Assembly: GCA_017391665.1 (NCBI GenBank) | Contig: JAFOXS010000051.1 | Span: 1 to 18,807 of the forward strand | Direction: 5' to 3' | DNA from: Alistipes sp. | GTDB taxonomy: Bacteria > Bacteroidota > Bacteroidia > Bacteroidales > Rikenellaceae | Length of the DNA: 18,807 nucleotides | Part shown: positions 7,517 through 15,306 of the stretch, in pieces | How the letters are laid out: the number at the start of each line of letters is the position of its first letter | How positions within the stretch are numbered: position 1 is the first letter of the stretch | Position numbers and translations under genes: made by a program | Notes under the pieces: generated by a model | Databases searched by the model: none | What the model saw: the letters and a program-made list of their open reading frames with translations, nothing else | Told to the model about the DNA's origin: nothing

Positions 7517-8248
7517 ATGGCAAACGACATTGTTTTTGGCATTCGTCCCGTAGCCGAAGCCATACAGACAGGCAAGCAGATTGAAAAACTCTACATCCGC
7601 AAGGGCGCCGAGGGACAACTTATGACCGAATTGCGCGACTTGGCATTCCGCCACCGCATACGTATTCAGGAGGTACCCGTAGAGAAGCTCAACCGCCTGA
7701 CAAAGCTCAACCATCAGGGTGTAGTGGCACAGATAGCCCCCATTGAGTATGTTGAGTTGAGCGACATTCTGGAGCGAGTTCCCGAGGATGAGACACCGCT
7801 GATCATGCTCTTCGATGGTGTGACCGACGTGCGTAACTTCGGTGCTATTGCCCGCTCGGCCGAGTGCGCCGGAGCACATGGTCTTATCACGCCGCTGAAA
7901 AACTCTGCTCCCGTCAATTCGGAGGCTATGCGCTCATCGGCTGGCGCCTTGAGCCGCATCCCCGTATGCCGCGTAGGCTCAATTCGCAACACCATAAAGG
8001 CATTGCAGGCTGAAGGGTTCCAGGCTGTGGCAGCTACGGAGAAGAGCCGCAAGCTCATCTACGACGCCGACTTCCGCAAGCCGACCGTCATCATCATGGG
8101 TGCCGAGGATACCGGAATCTCAAAGGAGGTACTTAAACTCTGCGACGAGCAATTGGCAATTCCCTTGATTGGAGCCATCGAGTCGCTGAATGTATCGGCA
8201 GCGGCGGCAGTAATGTTGTTTGAGGTTGTGCGCCAGCGCATTGGATAA
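7517..8248 (+). CDS. rlmB: 23S rRNA (guanosine-2'-O-)-methyltransferase RlmB (SpoU family)
   Basis: The 243-residue product has the N-terminal substrate-binding domain (FGIRPVAEAI to about residue 75) and the SpoU knot domain. Motif 1 is NFGAIARSAECAG (107-119), with catalytic-type N107 and R113. Motif 2 is IIMGAEDTGIS (192-202), and motif 3 is IPLIGAIESLNVSAAAA (215-231). The family methylates the 2'-OH of G2251 in the P loop of 23S rRNA using S-adenosylmethionine. Other SpoU enzymes are similar, so the exact nucleotide is inferred. It starts 4 bases after the ABC-F gene, and its TAA overlaps the next ATG by one base. Confidence 0.9.
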   Translation: MANDIVFGIRPVAEAIQTGKQIEKLYIRKGAEGQLMTELRDLAFRHRIRIQEVPVEKLNRLTKLNHQGVVAQIAPIEYVELSDILERVPEDETPLIMLFDGVTDVRNFGAIARSAECAGAHGLITPLKNSAPVNSEAMRSSAGALSRIPVCRVGSIRNTIKALQAEGFQAVAATEKSRKLIYDADFRKPTVIIMGAEDTGISKEVLKLCDEQLAIPLIGAIESLNVSAAAAVMLFEVVRQRIG

Positions 8249-8802
8249 TGCTCTCCAGGCTACAACACCCTACGCTGGGCGAGGTTACACTCTCGTGTAC
8301 ACGTCGTTCGACACGCACAACAATTACAGTGCGCCCATCGGGTGAGGTGCGACTATCATTTCCGCCCTACATCTCGCAACGTCGGGCGATAGCCTTTCTG
8401 GAGAGTAAGACAGAGTGGATAAAGGCATCGCAGGCAAGATATGCCGAGCGCAAATCTCCGTCGCTAGACAAAGAGCAGATTGAGGCGCTGCGTGCAGAAG
8501 CAAAACGCATATTGCCACAACGTGTCGAGGAGTTAGCTTCGCGTCATGGTTTACGCTATGGCAATGTCACAATCCGCGCTGCACGCTCAAAGTGGGGTTC
8601 ATGTACCGCAACGGGAAATCTGTCGCTGAGCCTATACCTGATGACTCTGCCCGAGCATCTGCGCGACTACGTTATACTGCACGAACTGGCCCACACGGTA
8701 CATCACAACCATTCGCCACGCTTCCACGCATTGGTCAACATCATGACCAATGGCAGGGAAAAAGAGCTGGCACGCGAACTACGACAATACGCTATACGAT
8801 GA
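8248..8802 (+). CDS. YgjP-like zinc metallopeptidase (M48-related, DUF45)
   Basis: The 184-residue product has the features of the YgjP/WLM-type family: an N-terminal beta domain, the SKWGSCT block (114-120), and the zinc motif HELAH (145-149) followed by the His cluster HHNHSPRFH (152-160), which supplies a further metal ligand. No signal peptide is seen, so it is probably cytoplasmic. Family members are uncharacterised or weakly characterised proteases. The start overlaps the rlmB stop (TAATG) and the stop overlaps the next start (ATGA), indicating translational coupling on both sides. Confidence 0.87.
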   Translation: MLSRLQHPTLGEVTLSCTRRSTRTTITVRPSGEVRLSFPPYISQRRAIAFLESKTEWIKASQARYAERKSPSLDKEQIEALRAEAKRILPQRVEELASRHGLRYGNVTIRAARSKWGSCTATGNLSLSLYLMTLPEHLRDYVILHELAHTVHHNHSPRFHALVNIMTNGREKELARELRQYAIR

Positions 8803-9773
8803 ACAGAATGATTGACATACTTGCTGAGCTGGGCTCTCGCCTCCAGGGATTTGGAAGCGACGAGCACACTTCGCACGTTGTCACAGAGGCCATCGAGCTA
8901 AATGAGTGGTTCAGCAGAGAGCATATCCTAATGGCAGTAGATGCCATCCGTGAGGAGTTTTTATGTCGGGAGAAGCTGCAGCAATGGGCTGCACAATACT
9001 CTAAGGCACCAAGCTCTGCGACTGTTGCAATCATCATGGCCGGCAATATTCCCTTAGTGGGATTCTTCGACCTAATGTGCACACTTATGGCTGGCCATAG
9101 GGCTGCGGTTAAGCCATCAAGCAAGGATAGCGTTCTAACAAATTATATTATCTCGCTCTTGCGTGGCATATCACCCGACATTCCGATATGCGCATTTGAG
9201 CCAGAACTTGTCTATGATAAGGTAATTGCCACAGGAGGCGACGAGGCAGCACGCCATTTTCGTCAGTGCTACGCATCAATCCCCTCACTGATAAGAGGAT
9301 CGCGCCACTCTGTTGCCGTTTTGGATGGAAATGAAAGTGAAGATGAGTTACAGGCACTGCAAAGCGATATATTTACATATAACGGGCTTGGCTGCCGCAA
9401 TGTGTCACTAATATTTATCCCCGAGGGCACGATGTTAAAACTTTGCCCACCAAAGATGGGAGAGATGTATCGCGGAACATACCGCCACACTAAAGCAATG
9501 CGCACAATGTTGGGCCAGCCATACATTGATTATGGAGAATGTATAGCCGTTGAAGAAAGTTTTTTTTCGCCCAACATAAGCCAGATAAACTACTGCCACT
9601 ATCGCAGCATCGAGCAAGTGGAAAGATGGATTGCAGAGCATAACACAGAGTTGCAATGCATTGTAAGTCACGCCATAGCACACCCCCGAGCAGTTGCATT
9701 CGGCAGAGCACAATACCCATCACTCGCGGATTATGCCGATGGCGTAGATGTAATGAAGTTTTTAACCGAATAA
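8799..9773 (+). CDS. LuxC-type acyl-CoA reductase
   Basis: The 324-residue product resembles the acyl-CoA reductase (LuxC) family in the aldehyde dehydrogenase superfamily, which reduces an acyl-CoA or acyl-ACP to an aldehyde with NAD(P)H. It has the nucleotide-domain segment AGNIPLVGFFD (81-91), a KPSSKDS block (105-111), ATGGDEAARHF (144-154) and the catalytic-cysteine segment GLGCRNVS (196-203, C199). The ATG at 8799 is chosen because it overlaps the upstream stop as ATGA; a longer open frame from 8592 lies inside the metallopeptidase gene and has no family similarity. The substrate is unknown and no luciferase or fatty-alcohol genes are nearby. AGA/ATA/TTA codons seem commoner here than in neighbouring genes, judged by eye only. 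Confidence 0.8.
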   Translation: MNRMIDILAELGSRLQGFGSDEHTSHVVTEAIELNEWFSREHILMAVDAIREEFLCREKLQQWAAQYSKAPSSATVAIIMAGNIPLVGFFDLMCTLMAGHRAAVKPSSKDSVLTNYIISLLRGISPDIPICAFEPELVYDKVIATGGDEAARHFRQCYASIPSLIRGSRHSVAVLDGNESEDELQALQSDIFTYNGLGCRNVSLIFIPEGTMLKLCPPKMGEMYRGTYRHTKAMRTMLGQPYIDYGECIAVEESFFSPNISQINYCHYRSIEQVERWIAEHNTELQCIVSHAIAHPRAVAFGRAQYPSLADYADGVDVMKFLTE

Positions 9774-9776
9774 GAT

Positions 9777-10955
9777 ATGAAGATTTACGACTTTAACAAA
9801 CCCGTCGATCGACGTGGCTCACACTGCGTGAAGTATGACGCGCTGAACAATTTCTTCGGACGTGAAGATCTGCTTCCGTTGTGGGTTGCCGACATGGATT
9901 TCGAGACGCCCGATTTTATAATCGAGGCTATGCGTCGCCGTCTCGACCACGCCGTGATGGGCTACCCCGCACAGTATGACGGCTATTGGAATAGCATAAT
10001 CAGTTGGATTGAATCGCACCACGGCTGGCGCGTCAAGCAAGAGTGGATGCGTTACATCCCCGGCATCGTGAAGGGTATCGGTATGGTTATCAATGCACTG
10101 ACCGAGAAGGGCGATAAGGTAATCATCCAGCCGCCCGTATATCATCCTTTCCACCATGTGCCCGAGCAGAATGGCCGCGAGGTGGTAATGAACCCGCTGC
10201 GATTCACTGGCGAGGGCTATGAGATGGACTTCGAGCAGCTGGAGCAGATCATCGACCCGAAGTGCAAGATCCTGATTCTTGCCAATCCCCATAACCCTGT
10301 TGGCATCACATGGAGTCGCGAGACACTATGCCGTCTGGCAGAGATTGCCGTTAAGCACAATCTGGTTGTTATATCGGATGAGATTCACTGCGATATGGCC
10401 CTCTACGGTAATAAACATATACCCTTTGCATCGGTTTCAGAGGCGGCCGCAAGTTGCAGCATAACATTTGGTGCACCATCGAAGACATTCAACATAGCAG
10501 GCATTGTTAGCTCATATGCCATAGTAAGCGACCCCACGCTGCAAGAGAGATTCTACTCATGGCTATCGGCCAACGAGATGGACATGGCCACAATCTTTGC
10601 CATGACAGCTACCGAGGCAGCCTTCACTCAAGGCGAAGCGTGGCGACAGCAGATGCTGCGACATATAGAGGGCAATATCGACTATGTAGAGGAGTTCCTT
10701 AAAGAAAATATCCCCGCCATAAAGATTATCAAGCCGCAGGCTTCGTTCCTCGTATGGATGGATTTTTCTGCATTAGGTCTGGAACATAGCGCGCTGATCA
10801 AACTCCTGGAGGACGAGGCGCATCTGGCACTGAACGATGGTGCTATGTTCGGCATGGGCGGCGAGCAGCATACACGCCTCAACGTTGGCACGCAGTGTCA
10901 AGTACTGGAGCAGGCTATGACACAACTTAAACAAGCAATTGATAAACTGAAATAG
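9777..10955 (+). CDS. PatB/MalY-type PLP-dependent C-S lyase or aminotransferase
   Basis: The 392-residue product is a class I/II fold-type I PLP enzyme of the MalY/PatB group. It shows PLWVADMDFETP (34-45), GYPAQYDGYW (62-71), ANPHNPVG (169-176), the PLP-ring Asp in VISDEIHCDM (198-207), the Schiff-base lysine K236 in GAPSKTFNIAG, and an R367-containing carboxylate site near the end. This group cleaves cystathionine or other cysteine S-conjugates to give a thiol or homocysteine, pyruvate and ammonia; some members also regulate sugar metabolism. The start is 3 bases after the acyl-CoA reductase stop. Cystathionine beta-lyase is the likely activity but is not proven. Confidence 0.9.
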   Translation: MKIYDFNKPVDRRGSHCVKYDALNNFFGREDLLPLWVADMDFETPDFIIEAMRRRLDHAVMGYPAQYDGYWNSIISWIESHHGWRVKQEWMRYIPGIVKGIGMVINALTEKGDKVIIQPPVYHPFHHVPEQNGREVVMNPLRFTGEGYEMDFEQLEQIIDPKCKILILANPHNPVGITWSRETLCRLAEIAVKHNLVVISDEIHCDMALYGNKHIPFASVSEAAASCSITFGAPSKTFNIAGIVSSYAIVSDPTLQERFYSWLSANEMDMATIFAMTATEAAFTQGEAWRQQMLRHIEGNIDYVEEFLKENIPAIKIIKPQASFLVWMDFSALGLEHSALIKLLEDEAHLALNDGAMFGMGGEQHTRLNVGTQCQVLEQAMTQLKQAIDKLK

Positions 10956-10956
10956 T

Positions 10957-11469
10957 ATGATTTACCGTTTTCGCATGCTCACGGACGAGAACGACCACTT
11001 CGTCCGCGACTTCGAGGCTTCGGCCGACTCGACACTTCTCGATCTGCATGAGTTCATTATCCGTATGCTGGAGTATGATCCCTGCATGGCATCGTTCTTT
11101 ACGGCTGATGAGCGCTGGGAGCGCAAGCAGGAGTACACCTTCATGGATATGGGTGACGGCATGGGCGATGGTGGCAATGGCGCCCCCAAGCCAATGGCTA
11201 CATCGCGTCTGTGCGATGTATTGCAGTATCTGCACGATCGCCTTATATATGTCTTTGATCCCTTTACCGAGCGAGCCTACTACATCGAGGTTATCGAGGC
11301 AAAGGAGGAGCAGGAGGGCATGACCTATCCGCGTGTGCAGTTTGAGCACTCACCCGCACCCGACCAGTACGATCCCGAGGCAAGCGAACAGAGCGGTTCA
11401 ATCTTCGAGGAGATGATGGGCGAGTTCGGCGACTTCGATGGCGACGACTCATACGACGATGAGTACTAA
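10957..11469 (+). CDS. Plasmid pRiA4b ORF-3-like (IS1096 TnpR-like) protein
   Basis: The 170-residue product begins MIYRFRMLTDENDHFVRDFE and continues with a DLHEFIIRMLEYD block, the arrangement of the pRiA4b ORF-3 family (PF07929), found as a passenger in some mobile elements and as a stand-alone gene in Bacteroidota. A glycine/methionine-rich loop (MGDGMGDGGNG) lies near residues 65-75, and the last 25 residues are very acidic (FGDFDGDDSYDDEY). No catalytic motif is visible and the function is unknown. It follows the PatB-like gene by one base and overlaps the start of miaA by 11 bases, so it is a fixed member of the operon, with no transposase or inverted repeats nearby. Confidence 0.72.
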   Translation: MIYRFRMLTDENDHFVRDFEASADSTLLDLHEFIIRMLEYDPCMASFFTADERWERKQEYTFMDMGDGMGDGGNGAPKPMATSRLCDVLQYLHDRLIYVFDPFTERAYYIEVIEAKEEQEGMTYPRVQFEHSPAPDQYDPEASEQSGSIFEEMMGEFGDFDGDDSYDDEY

Positions 11470-12373
11470 AACACTGATAGTCATCGTAGGTCCTACGGGG
11501 TCGGGCAAAACCGACCTCTCAATCGGTGTGGCTCAGCACTACGCCTGCCCCATCATATCTACCGACTCACGTCAGTTCTATCGCGGCATACCCATCGGCA
11601 CGGCACAGCCTACGGCAGAAGAGTTAGCACTCGTTGAGCACCATTTCATTGCATCACATGCTTTGGAGGATGACTTTAACTGCGGAGCATACGAAGTGGC
11701 AGCTCTTGCACGACTGGAGGAGTTATTTCAGCGCCACGACGTAGTGGTAGCAGTAGGAGGTTCGGGCTTATACATCAAGGCTTTGACCGAGGGTATGGAC
11801 GATCTGCCAGAGGTTGCCCCAGAGCTGCGTTCATCGCTCGCAGCAAGGCTCAAGGCGGAGGGGCTGGAGGCCATGGCCGAGCTGTTGCATGAGCTGGATC
11901 CAGCATTTTACGAAGTGGTTGACAGGAAAAATCCAGCACGCGTATTACGAGCACTGGAGGTGTGCCTGACTACGGGTAAGCCCTACTCATCGCTTCGCAC
12001 AGGTGTACGTCAGAAGCGGGAGTTCAACATCGTGAAGATTGGCACGCAGATGCAGCGTGATGTTTTGTATGATCGCATCGATCGTCGCGTGGATATGATG
12101 ATTACTGAGGGGCTGGAGCAGGAGGCTCGCGAGGTATACCATCTGCGTCATCTGAACTCGCTGCAGACAGTTGGCTACCGTGAGATGTTTGACTATTTTG
12201 ACGGGAAGACAACGCGCGAGGAGGCCATAGAACTCATTAAACGCAATTCGCGTCGCTACGCCAAACGACAAATGACATGGTTTCGCCGCGATGAGGAGAT
12301 AGCATGGTTTTCACCCTCGGAGCGAGAGAAGATTCTTCAATATCTGGATTCAAAGATTTGTACTTTGAAATAA
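11459..12373 (+). CDS. miaA: tRNA dimethylallyltransferase MiaA
   Basis: The 304-residue enzyme transfers a dimethylallyl group from DMAPP to N6 of A37 in tRNAs reading codons that start with U. Visible motifs are the P-loop GPTGSGKT (11-18), TDSRQFYRG with the catalytic-type Asp (35-43), AVGGSGLYIKAL (98-109), NPARVLRALEVC (158-169), and the C-terminal LNSLQTVGYREM and RRYAKRQMTWFRRD segments. The ATG at 11459 gives the standard N-terminus; an in-frame ATG at 11438 would only add residues encoded inside the upstream gene. It is the last protein gene of the operon, and a tRNA that is an expected substrate lies 40 bases downstream. Confidence 0.96.
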   Translation: MSTKTLIVIVGPTGSGKTDLSIGVAQHYACPIISTDSRQFYRGIPIGTAQPTAEELALVEHHFIASHALEDDFNCGAYEVAALARLEELFQRHDVVVAVGGSGLYIKALTEGMDDLPEVAPELRSSLAARLKAEGLEAMAELLHELDPAFYEVVDRKNPARVLRALEVCLTTGKPYSSLRTGVRQKREFNIVKIGTQMQRDVLYDRIDRRVDMMITEGLEQEAREVYHLRHLNSLQTVGYREMFDYFDGKTTREEAIELIKRNSRRYAKRQMTWFRRDEEIAWFSPSEREKILQYLDSKICTLK

Positions 12374-12387
12374 TTTTACTACTTTTG
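12357..12387 (+). promoter_or_regulatory. Promoter for tRNA-Leu inside the 3' end of miaA
   Basis: TTTG (12357-12360), within the last codons of miaA, is followed after exactly 19 bases by TACTTTTG (12380-12387), a TAnnTTTG -7 element just after the miaA stop. This places the start point some 20 bases before the tRNA. Confidence 0.7.
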
Positions 12388-12413
12388 TCACGCTCAATCA
12401 TGAGCAAACGGCT

Positions 12414-12499
12414 GCTCGAATGGTGGAATAGGTAGACACGCCGGACTTAAAATCCTGTGGCCAGTAATGGCCGTGCCGGTTCGACCCCGGCTTCGAGTA
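12414..12499 (+). tRNA. tRNA-Leu (anticodon UAA)
   Basis: The 86-base cloverleaf has acceptor GCTCGAA pairing TTCGAGT (with a terminal G-U), D stem GTG/CAC with GG in the loop, and anticodon stem CCGGA/TCCTG around loop CTTAAAA (anticodon TAA). A class II variable arm follows (GGCC pairing GGCC), then T stem GCCGG/CCGGC with loop TTCGACC, and discriminator A. CCA is not encoded. Position 28-42 of the anticodon stem is a C-U mismatch. It reads UUA and UUG, and has A36-A37-A38, the context recognised by MiaA. Confidence 0.95.
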
Positions 12500-12504
12500 C
12501 AACA

Positions 12505-12536
12505 AACCCCTGATAATCAGCAGATTATCAGGGGTT
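12505..12536. terminator. Hairpin between tRNA-Leu and rdgB
   Basis: A perfect 14-base stem (12505-12518 with 12523-12536) closes on the loop AGCA. It sits 5 bases after the tRNA and 20 bases from the stop of the convergent rdgB, so it can serve both directions, although the T tracts are short. Confidence 0.8.
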
Positions 12537-12556
12537 AATTTATTGTATATTACTCT

Positions 12557-13138
12557 TTAATTACCCATTTGTTGCAGAAACTCCGCCAACTTTCTCACTG
12601 CGCGACCGCGATGCGAGATGGCATTTTTCTCCTCGCTGCTCATCTGGGCAAAAGTCAAATCGCCCCTCTCAGGGAAAAACAAAGGATCGTAGCCAAAGCC
12701 ACCCTCGCCGTGCTGCTCCAGCGCAATCTCACCACGCACAATACCCTCGAAGAGATACTCCTTACCGCCCAAAATCAAAGCCACAGCCGTGCGGAACTGC
12801 GCCGCGCGATTCTCCTCACCCTGCAGACGCTCAAGCAATAGGCGCTTATTGGCCTCATCGTCGTGACCATCGGTAGCATAACGTGCCGAACGAACACCCG
12901 GCTCACCACCCAACGAATCCACCTCGAGTCCTGTATCATCGGCAAAGCAATTAAAACCCGTGCGCTCATAGATATATCGAGCCTTGGCGAGTGCGTTGCC
13001 CTCGAGCGTCGGCTCATTTTCGGGAATATCCTCCACAATACCGCACTCTCGCAGCGACACAATCTCAAACTTCTCACCCACAACCTGACGCACCTCGTCA
13101 AGTTTGTGGGCATTATTTGTAGCGAAAACTATCTTCAT
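12557..13138 (-). CDS. rdgB: XTP/dITP diphosphatase (non-canonical purine NTP pyrophosphatase)
   Basis: The 193-residue Ham1/RdgB-family enzyme hydrolyses XTP, ITP and dITP to the monophosphate and pyrophosphate, keeping deaminated purines out of nucleic acids. Diagnostic segments are [12 protein letters not shown] (5-16), EGNALAKA (46-53), [10 protein letters not shown] (65-74) with the catalytic Asp, PGVRSARYA (80-88), GFGYDPLF (147-154) and SHRGRA (175-180). Length and start are standard. Its ATG is one base after the stop of the symporter gene, so it is the last gene of that operon. Confidence 0.96.
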   Translation of the reverse strand: MKIVFATNNAHKLDEVRQVVGEKFEIVSLRECGIVEDIPENEPTLEGNALAKARYIYERTGFNCFADDTGLEVDSLGGEPGVRSARYATDGHDDEANKRLLLERLQGEENRAAQFRTAVALILGGKEYLFEGIVRGEIALEQHGEGGFGYDPLFFPERGDLTFAQMSSEEKNAISHRGRAVRKLAEFLQQMGN

Positions 13139-13139
13139 C

Positions 13140-14297
13140 TTACTTCTTGTTTATGCGATCCATAATAGCGGCCAGGGCACCATCGCCCGTAACATTACAA
13201 GCCGTACCAAAACTATCCATAGCAATATAGAGCGAAATCATCAGCGCCTGATCCTCGGCCGTAAAGCCCAGCATCGTAGCCAGAACGCCTAATGCCGCCA
13301 TAATAGCACCTCCGGGGACACCTGCGGCAGCCACCATAGTGATGGCCAGCATGCAGATAAAGCCGAAGAACATACCAAAGTCGAATGCAATACCCTGCAT
13401 CAGCATCAGAGCCATGGCACACGCCACGATCTTCAGCATACTACCCGACATGTGTATCGTCGCACACAGCGGAATAACAAAGCCAGAGACCTCATCGCTA
13501 ACGCCCATCTTGCGCGACTGCTCAAGCGTTACGGGAATTGTTGCAGCAGACGACTGTGTTCCAAGAGCGGTAAAGTATGCAGGCAGCATCGTAACAAGCA
13601 TCTTGAATGGGTTACGCTTTGACACCGCACCCGATATGCAATAGAGCAAAACGAGCCATACGATATGCAACACAAAAATTACTCCGATAATCTTTATAAA
13701 GACTCCTATGACGCGCATCACCTCACCCGCTGCTGTCATATCGAGGAAGATACCGAAGATGTAGAGCGGCAGAAGGGGGATGATAACCGACTCAATAGTC
13801 ATCGTGACCAGATCGCCAAAGTCCTTGGCTACATTACGCAGCGCATCTCCCTTGAGATAAGCCAGACCAAGACCGACCATAAAAGCCAGCACAAGAGCCG
13901 TCATCACGCTCATCAGTGGAGCTATCTCAACGGTGAAATATGGTGCAAGCTTCGTTGCCTCGGCAGCCACATCCAGCGAAACGGCAGCGTCTATTAGCGA
14001 AGGAAAAGTCAGCGCACCAGTAAAGTACGATGCCATACCTGCAACAATAGTAGATGCATACGCCAACAGCACCGTATACAGCAACATACGCCCTGCACCA
14101 CGACCGATATCAGCTATGGCGGGGATTACCATACCTACAATGATCAGCGGAATCAGGAAACCGAGCAGTTGGCTAAATAGACCGTTAAAGGTAAGAAAAA
14201 CACGTATACCCCACTCGGGCATCACTCCACCCAGCGCAACACCCAGCACAATGGCCACAAGGATGCGAGGCAGAAGTCCAAACTTTATCTTTTTCAA
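13140..14297 (-). CDS. SDF-family dicarboxylate/amino acid:cation symporter
   Basis: The 385-residue membrane protein has the SDF (glutamate transporter homologue) layout of about eight helices and two hairpins. Hairpin 1 carries TQSSAATIP (247-255), hairpin 2 GVPGGAIM (326-333) and helix 8 [14 protein letters not shown] (361-374). The helix 7 NMDGT signature is replaced by HMSGS (282-286), and helix 8 has Gly where acidic amino-acid carriers have the side-chain-binding Arg. The substrate may therefore be a neutral amino acid rather than aspartate or glutamate. The start is TTG at 14297: an in-frame stop lies two codons upstream and the next Met (residue 26) would cut helix 1. It lies 44 bases after the HAD gene. 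Confidence 0.88.
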   Translation of the reverse strand: MKKIKFGLLPRILVAIVLGVALGGVMPEWGIRVFLTFNGLFSQLLGFLIPLIIVGMVIPAIADIGRGAGRMLLYTVLLAYASTIVAGMASYFTGALTFPSLIDAAVSLDVAAEATKLAPYFTVEIAPLMSVMTALVLAFMVGLGLAYLKGDALRNVAKDFGDLVTMTIESVIIPLLPLYIFGIFLDMTAAGEVMRVIGVFIKIIGVIFVLHIVWLVLLYCISGAVSKRNPFKMLVTMLPAYFTALGTQSSAATIPVTLEQSRKMGVSDEVSGFVIPLCATIHMSGSMLKIVACAMALMLMQGIAFDFGMFFGFICMLAITMVAAAGVPGGAIMAALGVLATMLGFTAEDQALMISLYIAMDSFGTACNVTGDGALAAIMDRINKK

Positions 14298-14341
14298 ATT
14301 ACTCTATTATTTAAGTTATTACGAGATTCTTTCAGTTCTGC

Positions 14342-15178
14342 TTATAATTTCTCGGCTTCCAGCTGCTCCAGACGCAGGTCGGCAGCAATCTTGTCGATAA
14401 TGGATTTTACGACAGTATCCATTTCCGAGCCTTCGGAGTAATCGGCCGAACACACAAAATTGACACGGTTATCGCGAATCAGGGCATTCATATCCTTGCG
14501 TTTGCCCTTATCCACGGGGTTATATACGGCGATCGAGTGGCCACCGTAGTTCTTCACAAGACGCATGCATGGAATGTCGGTCATACCATCACCCACATAT
14601 ATCATACGCTTGAATGGCACAGGACGACGATTCTCCTCCATATACTGATTGACCATGCGTGTATCATAGACCGACTCCACGCCCTTGTTAATCTTGAATA
14701 TAAACTGTGTCTTGTTGGTGTAGTTAACAGCTACGGCAGGCCAGTAGGCTATGCCATCAACATTATATAGGAATGAACAGGCATAGATGTGCTTAAACTC
14801 GCCCGCAATGGATGTACCCTCGATAATCTCCTTCAGACCCGACGAATTCACATAGTGCAGCAGACGGATACCACGCTCGGCAGCATAGGCATTCATACGC
14901 GGGAACCACTCCTCAACACCGTTGTAGTAACGGATATTCCTTCCCGAATCCTGAAACGCCTCACGACGCAGTGAAAGACCCTTGCTCTGCGCCTCCTGAA
15001 TCATGCGGGCCATGTATGTCAGTACAGGGTCGGCATCCTGCGTCTCGGCCAGGACATTGGCCTCGTGCCAGAACTCCTTATTGCTCTTGCCCACTGCGGG
15101 AATAAAATCATACTCCTGCATATTACCTGGCGCAAGAGTGCCATCGAAATCGTATATAAGGGCTACGGTGTATTCCAT
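14342..15178 (-). CDS. HAD-superfamily phosphatase
   Basis: The 278-residue protein shows the HAD motifs: I, IYDFDGTLAP with nucleophile D10 and D12; II, the Ser pair in LHYVNSSG (107-114); III, a lysine in the region before VPFKRM; and IV, YVGDGMTDIP (194-203). The insert between motifs I and II (about residues 15-105) forms a helical cap of C1 type. Such enzymes dephosphorylate small molecules; the substrate is unknown. It is first in a probable operon with the symporter and rdgB. Confidence 0.88.
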   Translation of the reverse strand: MEYTVALIYDFDGTLAPGNMQEYDFIPAVGKSNKEFWHEANVLAETQDADPVLTYMARMIQEAQSKGLSLRREAFQDSGRNIRYYNGVEEWFPRMNAYAAERGIRLLHYVNSSGLKEIIEGTSIAGEFKHIYACSFLYNVDGIAYWPAVAVNYTNKTQFIFKINKGVESVYDTRMVNQYMEENRRPVPFKRMIYVGDGMTDIPCMRLVKNYGGHSIAVYNPVDKGKRKDMNALIRDNRVNFVCSADYSEGSEMDTVVKSIIDKIAADLRLEQLEAEKL

Positions 15179-15204
15179 AATGCGTACAAAATTAGCTGAT
15201 TTAA

Positions 15205-15212
15205 CAAATATA
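15205..15212 (-). promoter_or_regulatory. -7 element upstream of the HAD phosphatase gene
   Basis: On the minus strand TATATTTG matches TAnnTTTG, 26 bases before the ATG. A second match, TAATTTTG (15187-15194), lies closer and would leave almost no leader. No clear -33 element is seen. Confidence 0.5.
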
Positions 15213-15245
15213 CGATTTTTTTCTGATATACGATGCGGCTGGATG

Positions 15246-15284
15246 CAAAAAGAGGATGCCGAACTATCAAATTCGACACCCTCT
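15246..15284 (-). terminator. Terminator of the NfnAB-like operon
   Basis: Arms 15272-15284 and 15251-15263 pair over 13 bases around an 8-base loop, followed on the minus strand by TTTTT (15246-15250). Two of the pairs are G-U as minus-strand RNA and would be A-C mismatches in the opposite transcript, so the hairpin is directional. Confidence 0.82.
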
Positions 15285-15306
15285 ACGTTATCAGAATGTG
15301 TAAAAC

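Noticed and set aside
8592..8798. An in-frame 69-codon extension of the acyl-CoA reductase gene
   Set aside because: It lies wholly inside the metallopeptidase gene, has no family-like sequence, and the ATGA overlap at 8799 gives a proper start.
10957..11469. A mobile element suggested by the pRiA4b ORF-3 / TnpR-like family name
   Set aside because: No transposase, terminal inverted repeats or target duplication is visible, and the gene is tightly fitted into the operon.
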